Shown: positions 41,963 through 50,533, counted from the stretch's first letter. The stretch: 64,000 bases of DNA from Enterovibrio coralii (GCF_001559595.1 NZ_LNTY01000050.1:124001-188000); one strand, 5' to 3'. Numbers and translations: made by a program. The notes: generated by a model not told the origin, from the letters alone.

Positions 41963-42180
41963 GTGGGAGTTTTTTGCCTGTTTCTATATCAACGCGCTCT
42001 ATGACATGAGTGCCCACAAAAGGAAGCCCCCCATCAGGATGATCTTGCTGCATGAAAAGTTGAACGATAAAAAAACACGCGAGAACCTGTCAATGAAGGC
42101 TACGCGCTGGTTCTGGTTCTGAGGATGATTCTAGGTTAGGCGTTCGGCTTGTGCCTCGTTGCGCGCTACGCACTTGCTTC

Positions 42181-42227
42181 TATGCCTTGCAGGTATAAAA
42201 AAACCCAGCCGAAATAAGCTGGGTTTT
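42181..42227. terminator. Repeated terminator unit A
   Basis: Palindrome TATGCCTTGCAGGTATA (42181-42197), then stem AACCCAGC (42202-42209) / GCTGGGTT (42218-42225), with T runs on both strands. Similar units recur near 44227, 44945, 46052, 46730 and 46985. Confidence 0.75.
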
Positions 42228-42328
42228 GGGAGCCGTCCTTGGCATTACTCTGTAGTCAAATACAATGTAACGCTAAATATGAGTTTCAAATAGCCCCACT
42301 TATCGTTATTGCACAAACTGATAACAAT

Positions 42329-42482
42329 AGTTCGCATTATCGCCATTATGTTACGGGTGCCTTTGCCGCGTCCGATGATCCTCGCAAGCTCGCCCACATA
42401 GCTGCTATCGGCATCGGCCAGCGCTTTGCAACCTTGCCAACCGCAATCCCTCAACATAACGCCAGACCAGATAATGCGCACT
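42329..42482. mobile_element. CTX-phi-like attP: two inverted dif-like sites 92 bp apart
   Basis: Site 1 (plus): XerC arm AGTTCGCATTA (42329-42339), centre TCGCCA, XerD arm TTATGTTACGG (42346-42356). Site 2 (minus): XerC arm AGTGCGCATTA (42482-42472), a 12-base centre, XerD arm TTATGTTGAGG (42459-42449). The arms pair with one and two mismatches, so the single strand can fold into a dif-like hairpin with an unpaired centre. CTX-phi attP is known to have this layout: opposed sites about 90 bp apart, one with a 12-bp centre, used as folded single-stranded DNA by XerC. The 92-bp loop shows no gene. Confidence 0.8.
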
Positions 42483-42622
42483 AATATACTAATTAACTCA
42501 ATATATTCAGATGGTTAATTCTAAATCCTAAACCTTACAAAAATGTAAAGTGACTCGCAAAATAAACCGTTGTAGATTTGCACTGTCTCTACTTTGAGAC
42601 TCTTTCATTAACGAGGTTATTT

Positions 42623-43003
42623 ATGAAAACGTATTTTTGTGCTGCTGCTTTAATCTTTGGAACAACCCTCTCTGCTGGCGCATTTGCTAACAATGTTGTC
42701 TCTCCAGCTATGGGCGGTTTCTCTGGTCCAGTCAATGCGATTGGTACAGTCAAAGCTGTTTTAGATGCAGGTATGTTCAGTGACGACCAACCTGTATCAC
42801 TCACTGGTTATATTACCCAATCTCGCGGTGGTGAAACCTATACCTTTCAAGATGCTACTGGCGTGATTGATGTCGAGATTGACCATGACAAATGGTTTGG
42901 TCAGCAAGTAACGCCAAAAACCAAAGTCGCTATCCTGGGTGAAATCGACAAAGAGTTTAACTACACAACGATTGATGTGGATAGCATTCGAATCGTTCAG
43001 TAA
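42623..43003 (+). CDS. YgiW/BOF-family periplasmic OB-fold protein
   Basis: A 126-residue protein with a signal peptide (MKTYFCAAALIFGTTLSAGAFA), followed by the BOF/OB-fold domain: GGFSGP, VLDAGMFSDDQPVSLTGYI, YTFQDATGVIDVEID, TKVAILGEIDKEFNYTTIDVDSIRI. Relatives (YgiW, YdeI, VisP) help with stress tolerance. ACGAGG precedes the start at 42623. It lies directly beside the attP, and a decayed copy of attP plus gene lies at 45.1-45.8 kb, so it appears to be phage cargo. Confidence 0.85.
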   Translation: MKTYFCAAALIFGTTLSAGAFANNVVSPAMGGFSGPVNAIGTVKAVLDAGMFSDDQPVSLTGYITQSRGGETYTFQDATGVIDVEIDHDKWFGQQVTPKTKVAILGEIDKEFNYTTIDVDSIRIVQ

Positions 43004-43011
43004 TTCATACA

Positions 43012-43036
43012 AAAAAGCCCACGTTCTGTGGGCTTC
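43012..43036. terminator. Terminator after the YgiW-like gene
   Basis: AAGCCCAC (43015-43022) pairs with GTGGGCTT (43028-43035), with A run before and T-rich sequence after. Confidence 0.75.
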
Positions 43037-43062
43037 GATTTTAACGTTATAAAGAAAAACTC

Positions 43063-43173
43063 ATGGGGAGAATTTACTCAGTAGAAGGCGAAGTACGAGA
43101 ACTCCAAAAGACGATACATGAACAAGCAAAAATAATTGAACAATTAACGAAACAGCAACAAGTATTATATTGA
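43063..43173 (+). CDS. Small coiled-coil protein, 36 residues
   Basis: A short frame reading MGRIYSVEGEVRELQ.. to QQQVLY, with a heptad-like, charged helix. It follows the YgiW-like gene by 60 bases. No family recognised; the ribosome site is weak. It may be a remnant. Confidence 0.3.
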   Translation: MGRIYSVEGEVRELQKTIHEQAKIIEQLTKQQQVLY

Positions 43174-43237
43174 GACCAAAAGTCGCTATTAGAGCATGCG
43201 GCTTTTTTAGCCCCAGCCCACTACCAAACGAGGAACA

Positions 43238-43630
43238 ATGCCCAAACAACCCGGCGATATCGACGACAAAAGCCTTGTCGAGTATGCAGTTATCACCGTC
43301 ATTCTTCCCAATAAGTACTTACCTAAGAAGTTGCAATTGCGCGAATATGGCGTTCCTGAGAGTACTCTGAGAGACATCGGTGTTACGACCATATGTAATT
43401 TGACCGAAAAAGGCTGTTACATTGAATCGATGACTCTTGCTAGGGAATTTTTAGAATATGCGCGTCGCACATTTCGACGGCGTGGCAATATCTATATTCA
43501 TAATATTCGAATAGATGTCCGAAGCTCTAAGCATCAAGGAACAAGGGACAAGGTTCGCCGTGACTCGGAAGCCATTCGCAACGTATTGGCAAATGAAAAG
43601 GACAAAAAGCAGCCTAGCAGGACTGTATGA
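43238..43630 (+). CDS. Hypothetical protein in the phage-remnant region
   Basis: A 130-residue basic protein without membrane segments. GAGGAACA lies just before the ATG. Residues 20-60 contain PNKYLPKKLQLREYGVPEST, which looks like a folded domain, and the C-terminal 50 residues are rich in R and K. No family recognised. It could be a phage-encoded DNA-binding protein, but nothing in the sequence proves that. Confidence 0.5.
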   Translation: MPKQPGDIDDKSLVEYAVITVILPNKYLPKKLQLREYGVPESTLRDIGVTTICNLTEKGCYIESMTLAREFLEYARRTFRRRGNIYIHNIRIDVRSSKHQGTRDKVRRDSEAIRNVLANEKDKKQPSRTV

Positions 43631-43744
43631 GACGGCGTAAAAACGCTTCTAAGTAGACTACACGCCGCTTCTGGCTCTGAGGGTACTAAGCAAGGAGCTC
43701 GGCATGTGCCTTGCTGCGCGCTTGCTTCTATGCCTAAAAGGCAT

Positions 43745-43772
43745 GAAAAAAGGGACGTGTTAACGTCCCTTT
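43745..43772 (-). terminator. Terminator of the small minus-strand gene
   Basis: AAAGGGACGT (43749-43758) pairs with ACGTCCCTTT (43763-43772); on the minus strand it is followed by six T. Confidence 0.75.
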
Positions 43773-43776
43773 CTCT

Positions 43777-43956
43777 TTATTTGCGAAGCTTTCCATCATT
43801 GTTTCGGTCCCGTGGTTGTTCTCCACCGCCGGGTTTAGGTACGTTGACGTTAGGGTTAATCGGTCTTCTATCTGCCATTGTATATTTAATCTGTATGACA
43901 AGTATTGCTGCAGATGCAGCAGCCATTTGATTTTGAGTCTGTTTTCTTTGCTTCAT
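43777..43956 (-). CDS. Small hypothetical protein, 59 residues
   Basis: The frame reads MKQRKQTQNQMAAASAA.. and ends with a Pro/Asn/Gly-rich tail (NVNVPKPGGGEQPRD). An internal ATG at 43878 would give 33 residues. A strong terminator lies five bases beyond the stop, which supports a real transcript. No family recognised. Confidence 0.4.
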   Translation of the reverse strand: MKQRKQTQNQMAAASAAILVIQIKYTMADRRPINPNVNVPKPGGGEQPRDRNNDGKLRK

Positions 43957-44296
43957 TTACCGCATCACGGTAATTCGTGAATAAGCCAAGGTAGTGACGA
44001 TTATGTAATTGAGGGAGATGAGAGCATGTGCCAGTATGAACTTCATGATCACCGTTTGATTGTGCGTTTTTGTTTACCTAGCAATGCGTAGTCATTTTTC
44101 ACCTTCAAATTAATACAACTGACCACAAAGCTTTTTAGCTTTGTCTTAAAATACAAACCACAGATTGACTACTTTTTTGTGCGTCATTTTTTAAATGTGA
44201 AGATTAATCATACAAATTAAAGATATAAAAAACCAGTCATAAAGGCTGGGTTTGTCATTTTTAACGTACTGGTATGTTATCAAATCAGTATCAACG

Positions 44297-44647
44297 TTAT
44301 TGTATGACGATTTGAATGCATTTGTTTTTATTAGTAAGTGATATGCTGATGTTCCAAGATAATTTTTCATACTGCTGTTTTAAAATTCGAGTAGCTTCAT
44401 TTGCTATGCTTGGCGTATATTCCTCACCGCAGCAAAAGCTAAAATCAACAAACCCATTAGATGTTAGGTTGTTAGTGATCATCTCATTGATTACGTTAAC
44501 TAGCTTATCAATATTACGTTCATCTATCAATCTAGCCACCTCTTGAATGCCTTTATGCACATTAGTAAAAAAAGCGGGTAATGTAATTGATTGCATTAAT
44601 GTCATTATGGAAAGAAGATCACGCAAGACGATAACAATAGTTCGCAT
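44297..44647 (-). CDS. Hypothetical protein beginning in an att repeat
   Basis: A 116-residue frame; its first residues MRTIVI are encoded by the att-like sequence that is joined to the zot relic. Residues 25-116 (FFTNVHKGIQEVARLIDERN, NGFVDFSFCCGEEYTPSIANEATRIL) look like a folded domain but match no family that I know. The start may be an artefact of the rearrangement. Confidence 0.4.
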   Translation of the reverse strand: MRTIVIVLRDLLSIMTLMQSITLPAFFTNVHKGIQEVARLIDERNIDKLVNVINEMITNNLTSNGFVDFSFCCGEEYTPSIANEATRILKQQYEKLSWNISISLTNKNKCIQIVIQ

Positions 44648-44826
44648 TCATCGATAAGCGGAAAGGCATCTTTCGGTGTCCAGTGCCAGAACTTAACAAG
44701 CTTGATACGCCCCAAGTTTATTCCCCAAACGTTAGTGGCAATCAAACGCCCCGCTTTTACTGCAGGCAGCAAGCGTAACCAGATAGCTCCTGATGTTGGG
44801 GCACCGTGATGAATAAAGATACTCAT
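44605..44826 (-). pseudogene. zot: Zonula occludens toxin-like (Zot, phage pI) relic
   Basis: MSIFIHHGAP..TSGAIWLRLLPAVKAGR, TNVWGIN, FWHWTPKDAF and LIDEC follow the start of filamentous-phage Zot/pI in order. Two in-frame deletions are seen: about four residues in the Walker A (GSYK lost from GAPGSYKTSGA) and about 29 residues before FWHW. After the DEC of Walker B the frame runs into an att-like sequence at a shared AATGCG. Clearly a dead gene of a CTX/VfO-like phage. Confidence 0.8.
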
Positions 44827-45410
44827 AGTTTGAACACCTGAAGCGCAAAACGGGTTAACAAGGCTTGAATGATTATTTTATTCGATTTAAATCAATAATT
44901 TAAAAGTGTAATTAACTGAAGGTATAACCTAAAGACATAAAAAACCCAGCCGTAAAGGCTGGGACAAAACAAAGTTTTGATTAGTCATATGAATGAAGAG
45001 TCCTCTAAAACCCTTCATTCACATTATTTACAAAAACATCAAGTGCTGTCTATATATATGGCGTTCACATAAGATAAACTTAGATATTGCTTCCAAGTAT
45101 GCCAACAAATGGCCAGTAATTTAGTCAATAGAGTTCACATTTACGAGTGCCTTTGCCGCGTTCGATGATTCTCGCAAGCTTACTCAAATAGGCCGCTATA
45201 GGCATCGGCTAATGCTTCGCTAGTGTGCCAGGTGCGATCCTTCTGATCAGTTAACGCGAACTTAGGTTTGACATTAATGGAAGTTAGTTCAACATATTCA
45301 GATGGTTAATCCTTAATTGTAACCTTACAGAAACGAAAAGTGACTCGTAAAACAATCCGTTGTAGATTTGCGCTGTCTCGAAATTGAAACTTTTCATCAA
45401 CGAGGCTATT
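44827..45410. other. Non-coding stretch with terminator unit and decayed att copy
   Basis: It holds the hairpin CCCAGCC (44945-44951) / GGCTGGG (44957-44963), which terminates minus-strand transcripts, and a decayed att module: site 1 relic AGTTCACATT at 45132-45141, the loop region at 45142-45250, and a site 2 relic TTAACGCGAACT at 45251-45262. After this comes the old upstream region of the YgiW-like copy. Confidence 0.6.
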
Positions 45411-45760
45411 TAGAAAACGTATTTTTGTGCTTCTGCTTTAGCTCTCGGAACAACGCTCTCTGCTGGTGTATTTGCTAAAAATGTTGTCCCTCCAGCTATG
45501 GGCGGATTTTCAGGTCCAGTCAATGTTATTGGGACGGTCAGGTATGTTCAGCGATGATCAACCTGTATCAATTACGGGTTATATTACCCTATCTCTTGGT
45601 GGTGAAATCTATATTTTTCAAGATGTTACTGGCGTGATTCATGTGGAGATTGACCAAGATGCAAATAACGCCCAAAACCAAAGTCGCTATCCTAGGCGGA
45701 ATTGACAAAGAGTTTAACTACACAACGATTGATGTAGATAGCATTCGAGTGGTTAAGTGA
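45411..45760 (+). pseudogene. Decayed second copy of the YgiW-like gene
   Basis: Base-by-base similarity to 42623-43003 is plain through the whole gene and about 150 bases upstream. The start codon is broken (TTAGAAAACG for TTATGAAAACG), 17 bases are lost after GGGACGGTCA, and about 16 are lost near 45661. It ends at TGA 45758-45760. With the att relic before it this is a duplicate of the whole attP-gene module. Confidence 0.85.
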
Positions 45761-46228
45761 TATGACAAATAAGCTTATACTGTTTAGGACTGTTTGGTAT
45801 GAATCAAAACACAGGCAATTTGCCGCCTTTGTCTTCTTTCAGACGAGCCGATTAACGTTATCTAATATCAGAAAATCATTAAGGTCTGGGAGTGCTAACA
45901 CCTTATGTTAAACAAACTTGTTGGGCCGACCTCTTCTTTAACTCAAAGAAAAGAGTAAGACGTTTGTAATTCGCCCTTCCCTCCTAAACTCGACGTCCTG
46001 CAGCTGCTTAGCTAACGCAAAGGCATGAGCATGCATAACGACATTACCGCTTTAATGCCTGACAGGCAAAAAAAACCAGCTAAGGAGGCTTAGCTGGGCA
46101 AGGAATCATCATCGACAGGAGATGATAGTGCAGAGGAACTTATTAGTATGCTTATTAGAAATAAATGTAATACAACGCATGAACAGAAGCACTACCTTGA
46201 ATGGATGATTGCACAATGTAATGACAAT

Positions 46229-46370
46229 AGTTCGTATTGTCGCCATTATATTACAGGTTCCTTTGTCTCATCCGATGATGCTCACAAGCCGCCCACATAG
46301 GTACTACCGGCATCTGCTAGCAATTTTCTACTGTAGCAGCCACAATCTCTCAATATAGATAAAGCGAACT
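46229..46370. repeat. Decayed attP copy with both sites
   Basis: Site 1 is AGTTCGTATTG, centre TCGCCA, then TTATATTACAG (46229-46256). After a 90-base loop similar to that of the intact attP comes site 2, with CTCTCAATATA (46347-46357) and TAAAGCGAACT (46360-46370); 10 of the 12 centre bases are lost. Confidence 0.7.
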
Positions 46371-46912
46371 TTTAAGGTGAAGGGAAAGTTGTAATGTCAC
46401 TTTTTTGCAAAGTTTAGGTGTCTCCCTTAGCTAGTTTTTTACACGAATAATCGTTAAAGGATAAGAAATATGTTGGTAACTATGAATGACAAAGAGCTGA
46501 TCTATAACAACTCTAGCCAAGCTAAAGGCAGTGTTAATACTAGTCGTTAATCGATCTGTTTGACACAAATCCGAGTTATCTTCCACCTTTTGCGGAAGTT
46601 CATCGATACTTATTGTGATGAGGCTGTGATTATCTTGCGGCATCCCTTTTAGCTTTTATAACACCACTTTGATACTAAACGTGTAGCATGCATTCGTTGC
46701 GCGCCTTTAGGTAGTAGGTATATGTTTTTATACATGCCTTACAGGCATAAAAAAACCCAGCTAAGGGACTATTAGCTGGGAAAAGAGTTATCAACAGAGA
46801 ACTATTATTGTTATAGAGGAACTTATTTGCAGAGCTAGCCGGGATTTAATGTAATACACTACATTAACATAATCACTATTTTATGCATTTTACTGCGCGA
46901 AGTGATAACAAT

Positions 46913-46940
46913 ATTTCACATTGTCATCATTATTTTATAG
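46913..46940 (+). repeat. Decayed att site 1 copy
   Basis: ATTTCACATTG, TCATCA, TTATTTTATAG align to site 1 of the intact attP; the upstream GTGATAACAAT is also kept. No site 2 follows. Confidence 0.6.
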
Positions 46941-47019
46941 GCACTCAAAAGCAGGCTCTCCACGCGCTGCACAATTGCTTCCATCAGGTATAAAAAACCA
47001 GGCAAAATAAGCTGGGTTT

Positions 47020-47170
47020 CTAGGGGGCCATCCTTGGCTTTACTCTGTAGTCAAACACAATGCAATGCTTGATATGAATTTTAAATAGCCCACAGTTATC
47101 GTTATTGCATAAACTGATAGCAATAGTTCGCATAATGGCTATCATGCTGCGAGAGTGTTTACCGAGTCCG
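47020..47170 (+). repeat. Decayed att module with its upstream region
   Basis: The 100 bases before the site (GCCATCCTTGGC, ACTCTGTAGTCAAA, TTATCGTTATTGCA) match the region upstream of the intact attP closely. The site itself at 47125-47152 (AGTTCGCATAA, TGGCTA, then a poor XerD arm) is decayed. Confidence 0.65.
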
Positions 47171-47364
47171 ATGAATTTACATTTTTCATGAATCAACGTC
47201 GAAGATTTGAAGCTTCAACTTGTGGTACTTGGCCCATGTACTAAGTTTTGATTAACAGGATAGCGACATCAGTAAGTTGTGTGTTTTTAATGAGTTATGA
47301 AACGCATGGGCAATCTGATATGCTGCGCACAATAACTACATTACTGTCTCTGTTACCTCCCATT

Positions 47365-47389
47365 AGGACGCAAATGCGTCCTTTTTTTT
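47365..47389 (+). terminator. Strong terminator with no gene before it
   Basis: AGGACGCA (47365-47372) pairs with TGCGTCCT (47375-47382), followed by eight T. No open frame lies upstream on the plus strand, so it may end a small RNA or be left from a lost gene. Confidence 0.7.
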
Positions 47390-47512
47390 GTATGAAATTT
47401 TAGGTGTTTAATCATCAGTTCCTACGTTTATCGGTGTGATAGATTAAACCTCTATCTTTTGGTTAGTTTGAACATGACGACCAAATAGTTATAGTGCATT
47501 AGGTTGTTTTTA

Positions 47513-48178
47513 TTAGAGTAGCTGACTGCCTTTGTTCGCGAGGAATTGATTGTTTGTACCAAAAGAAAAGTCGCTGAAATCTTCTATATCAAATGCTGGA
47601 TGAGCAACTATGACGTACCTGTCGGGACCGTTCACTTCAAGAGCATCAAATGGATAGCAGGTGACAAGCGTTAACCGATTATCCCCAAGGTCTTCAATCC
47701 AATAAGTGTCAGATTCATCCACCACATGCACTGACGACACTTCATAAACCACTTGCGTCCCTACTTTCGTTTCCAGCTTTATTTGGTCGCCCACAGTGAC
47801 GTTGCTCAGTGTTGAAAAGTGCGTGTCATTATGTCCGTAAATTACGACGTTCCCTCTTCTTCCAGGTTGTGCCGTATTCATTTGTAGTACCGGCCCGAAC
47901 GCTAGATTTCTGGCATTCGCGCCCGACAACACAAGCTGTTCAGGCAGGTTACCCCATTTCAATTTGGCAATGGGGTATGTGTCGGCCCAAGGCCATGGTT
48001 TTTCGTTTACTCTGCTGTTTTGCTGCTTATCCCATGCATGGCTGATGAGATATTGAGCGAGTTGCGCTTTCGCTTTGATAAAGATTCCGTGTGACATGGT
48101 GATAGTTCCTAAAACCAATAACGCTGCGCAGCCTAGTTTCATCACGTTTTTCACTGGGCTACTCCTTCTTGGATGCAT
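47513..48178 (-). CDS. Class GN sortase (marine proteobacterial sortase)
   Basis: A 221-residue transpeptidase with an N-terminal membrane anchor (GCAALLVLGTITMSHGIFI). Catalytic residues are in IYGHNDTHF (His), LVTCYPF (Cys) and GPDRYVIVA (Arg). These sortases occur beside one VIT/VWA target protein, which here is the gene just upstream; the reading frames overlap by 28 bases. It would attach that protein at the cell envelope. Confidence 0.9.
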   Translation of the reverse strand: MHPRRSSPVKNVMKLGCAALLVLGTITMSHGIFIKAKAQLAQYLISHAWDKQQNSRVNEKPWPWADTYPIAKLKWGNLPEQLVLSGANARNLAFGPVLQMNTAQPGRRGNVVIYGHNDTHFSTLSNVTVGDQIKLETKVGTQVVYEVSSVHVVDESDTYWIEDLGDNRLTLVTCYPFDALEVNGPDRYVIVAHPAFDIEDFSDFSFGTNNQFLANKGSQLL

Positions 48179-50250
48179 TTATTCTTAGCACTGTCACTTG
48201 TTTTGCTGAAAACCTTGAACCCTATAACGCTAAGCATCAGGAGAATTGCACCGAGAATTATTGAGCGATCACTCCCCAAACCACTTTGAATCATCATTCC
48301 ACTTCCTTTGGGCGGCATAGGTTTAATCTCATGTGACTGAGGTGCTATATCTCGCGGTCTGTTTGGTGTCTTATCAATGGCCACTAAGCTAGTATGTTGA
48401 GTAACGATATGGTGTGCCAATCCAAGGTCAGTGATTTTTTGTACTTTCACCGCGGTATCTAAGTTGGGGTTCAAAGCAATACTCTCAATTTGCTTCCGAG
48501 CCCACAGCACGTCGAGCCCTGTCCCTTTGCTCGGTTGTACTGAAGAAAGGTCAACCACTTGCGTCCATGTCTGCCCGCCCAGTTTTCCGTTAATCACCAG
48601 CGCGTTCTTGCCATCAGCAACTTTGAAAACCTGAACAAGTGGCTGCTCGGAATACAAGTCAGGGATGGGTGAAGGCCATGCATCAACGTTAGAACCGTCT
48701 TGCCAATTCATTACGATATCTTGCATCGCAGGGCGAGAAAGCTTCTGAAACAAGAGCTCCAGCTGTTTGCTGACTTGGCGTAGATTTCCAATGTGGGTAA
48801 ATGTCCCTTTTCCTGTAATAGCAGCTCTTTGCATAAAGCCACTATTCGGCGCAGAACCAATACCTACAGTGAACAAACGTCGTGAGCCTAATCCATTAGA
48901 AATCGCCGCATAGAGTTCGGCCTCATTCGCTATCGCGCCATCAGTGATGAATATGATCTGATTAAGCGCACTTTCCATGGTCGGAATGTCGAAGGCCACA
49001 TCAACCGCATTCAACATTTCAGTGCCACCATCAGCCTGAAGTTGTCTAACCAATTGCGTGGCTTTGGCGATGTTCGATAACGATGCAGGCAAAGGTTGAG
49101 GCGAAAGTCGAAACGCCTGATCATTAAAGTAAACGATGTTGAAATGGTCACTGGCACTGAGTCGGTTTAAACCATAAATAACGGCTTCTTTCGCTTGCTC
49201 CATCGCCTCACCGTACATTGAGCCGGATACATCAATGACAAACGTTGTGTTCTTGTTCAGCACACTGGAAGACAATTCAGTTGGCGGCACTACCATCAAA
49301 AGCCCGAATTGTTCGGCATTCTTTTCTTCTACAAACATGGCGGCAGTCGGTGCTGAGTCGCTAACTGGCGACCACGTCAGTTCGAAATCCCTGTTCGCGA
49401 TATCAACTTCGCTAAGTGTCACACCAAAACGCGTTGGAGAGATTTCAGTGATGTTCAAGGACGCAGAGTCGCTATCAATATTTTCAATAGGCAATCCCAT
49501 GTTTATGTCTATCGACAGGTCGAACGAAATCGGATCTTCTAACAACGGGGCTCGCTGATTTGGCGTAATTTCATTAGCATCAGGTACACGAGTGTTCGCT
49601 ACTGCCCAACCGTTTTGTAACTTGAGCAGCGGCGCGTTGCTCTCTGAAATAAGAGGTGCCGCTCCTCGAGATGGTATATAGCGATGAGTGAAAGTAGTTG
49701 GGAAACGCAGACTGAACTCACCATCTTCATAGGTGACGAGTTCTTGGTATTCGATCGTGACTTCGATAGTTTCTCTCGGACCAACGTTTGCAACTGCGGT
49801 CGAAAACAAGTTAGAGCGATGTTGCTCTACAAGTGAGGCACGCATTCCTTCACGCGCCGCTTGATTAAAACTCTCTCGAGCTTTCTTCTTAGGCTGGATC
49901 TCGCCTTCGATAACACGCTCACCAACACGGATAAATAGCCTGTCTACTGCCGCTTCTTGTGGTAAAGGAAACACATACCTGGCATTTACCCATTCTTCAG
50001 TTGGATTGGTGAAGGTTTGTGTCACTTCAGCACGATTAACGATGCCATTAATGACCATGTTTGTTTCAGTCGAAAGTTGTGGAGCCTCCGTCCACACGCT
50101 TTCTGGCTCATCAGTAGATTGTATGAATAGCCCCTTTTCTTGCTCAGTAGCCTGAACCGAACCGCACATGATAAAAGCCATCACAATGGCGAGGCTCCAA
50201 TCAGCCAGAGAGCCAATTATCCGAACACGTAACACTTTGAATGAGTACAT
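48151..50250 (-). CDS. Marine proteobacterial sortase target protein, VIT and VWA domains
   Basis: A 699-residue protein: signal peptide (cut near residue 34, after SVQA), VIT domain (about 45-170), VWA domain (about 335-510) with a metal site VIDVSGSMYG, and a C-terminal membrane helix (SIILGAILLMLSVIGFKVF) before a basic tail. The stretch ahead of the helix is PMPPKGSGMM, and no clear LPxTG-type motif is seen. Pairs with the GN sortase encoded next. Confidence 0.88.
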   Translation of the reverse strand: MYSFKVLRVRIIGSLADWSLAIVMAFIMCGSVQATEQEKGLFIQSTDEPESVWTEAPQLSTETNMVINGIVNRAEVTQTFTNPTEEWVNARYVFPLPQEAAVDRLFIRVGERVIEGEIQPKKKARESFNQAAREGMRASLVEQHRSNLFSTAVANVGPRETIEVTIEYQELVTYEDGEFSLRFPTTFTHRYIPSRGAAPLISESNAPLLKLQNGWAVANTRVPDANEITPNQRAPLLEDPISFDLSIDINMGLPIENIDSDSASLNITEISPTRFGVTLSEVDIANRDFELTWSPVSDSAPTAAMFVEEKNAEQFGLLMVVPPTELSSSVLNKNTTFVIDVSGSMYGEAMEQAKEAVIYGLNRLSASDHFNIVYFNDQAFRLSPQPLPASLSNIAKATQLVRQLQADGGTEMLNAVDVAFDIPTMESALNQIIFITDGAIANEAELYAAISNGLGSRRLFTVGIGSAPNSGFMQRAAITGKGTFTHIGNLRQVSKQLELLFQKLSRPAMQDIVMNWQDGSNVDAWPSPIPDLYSEQPLVQVFKVADGKNALVINGKLGGQTWTQVVDLSSVQPSKGTGLDVLWARKQIESIALNPNLDTAVKVQKITDLGLAHHIVTQHTSLVAIDKTPNRPRDIAPQSHEIKPMPPKGSGMMIQSGLGSDRSIILGAILLMLSVIGFKVFSKTSDSAKNKCIQEGVAQ

Positions 50251-50533
50251 TTGCCAACCCTGCTTCTCACTAGATTTCGCAAATTAAACCAAATCAATCT
50301 GTCTAGTTCGGGGATTAACTGTGATGGATAAAGGCAAAATGTGGCGACAAAAAGACAGGCTAACGCTTAATAGTTATAGTGCATTAAGGTGAAAAGAATA
50401 GATTCAAAGAAAAGTATTACCCACCAGTACCTTATGCGAATTAGTGAGTACAATGTCATTTTTGTTTTTTATTTTCCCGAGTTTTTTCTAACACAAGTGC
50501 ATATACAATCATAAAAATGAATATTTCAATTAT
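50251..50533. other. Intergenic region with a repeated 16-base motif
   Basis: AT-rich. It contains TAGTTATAGTGCATTA at 50371-50386, which also occurs at 47486 and, with one change, at 54373. It must hold the promoter for the sortase operon. Confidence 0.4.

Larger units (their letters stand above)
41345..42180. other. Gene-poor region containing paired palindromes, dif-like site and a transposase remnant
   Basis: This stretch after pqiC holds two abutting perfect palindromes (41535-41586), a dif-like site (41666-41693) and a short open frame (41696-41962) that looks like a broken transposase HTH. The rest shows no coding signal. Near 42125-42180 begins the GC-rich sequence that comes before each repeated terminator in the array to the right. 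Confidence 0.6.
45761..47512. other. Gene-free array of att relics and terminator hairpins
   Basis: About 1.75 kb with no supportable gene. It holds a lone XerD-like arm TTATGTTAAAC (45903-45913), terminator units at 46052-46097, 46730-46780 and 46985-47022, att relics at 46229-46370, 46913-46940 and 47125-47152, and a strong plus-strand terminator at 47365-47389. Confidence 0.6.

Noticed and set aside
42311..42345. Fur box in the repeated TGATAACAATAGTTCGCATTATC sequence
   Set aside because: The dyad looked like a Fur site at first, but spacing differs from the 19-base box and the sequence is explained better as a XerC arm plus flank of the att site.
41345..47512. Superintegron cassette array
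   Set aside because: Repeated hairpins suggested attC sites, but no integrase gene and no attC core sequences were found. The repeats instead show XerC/XerD arms.
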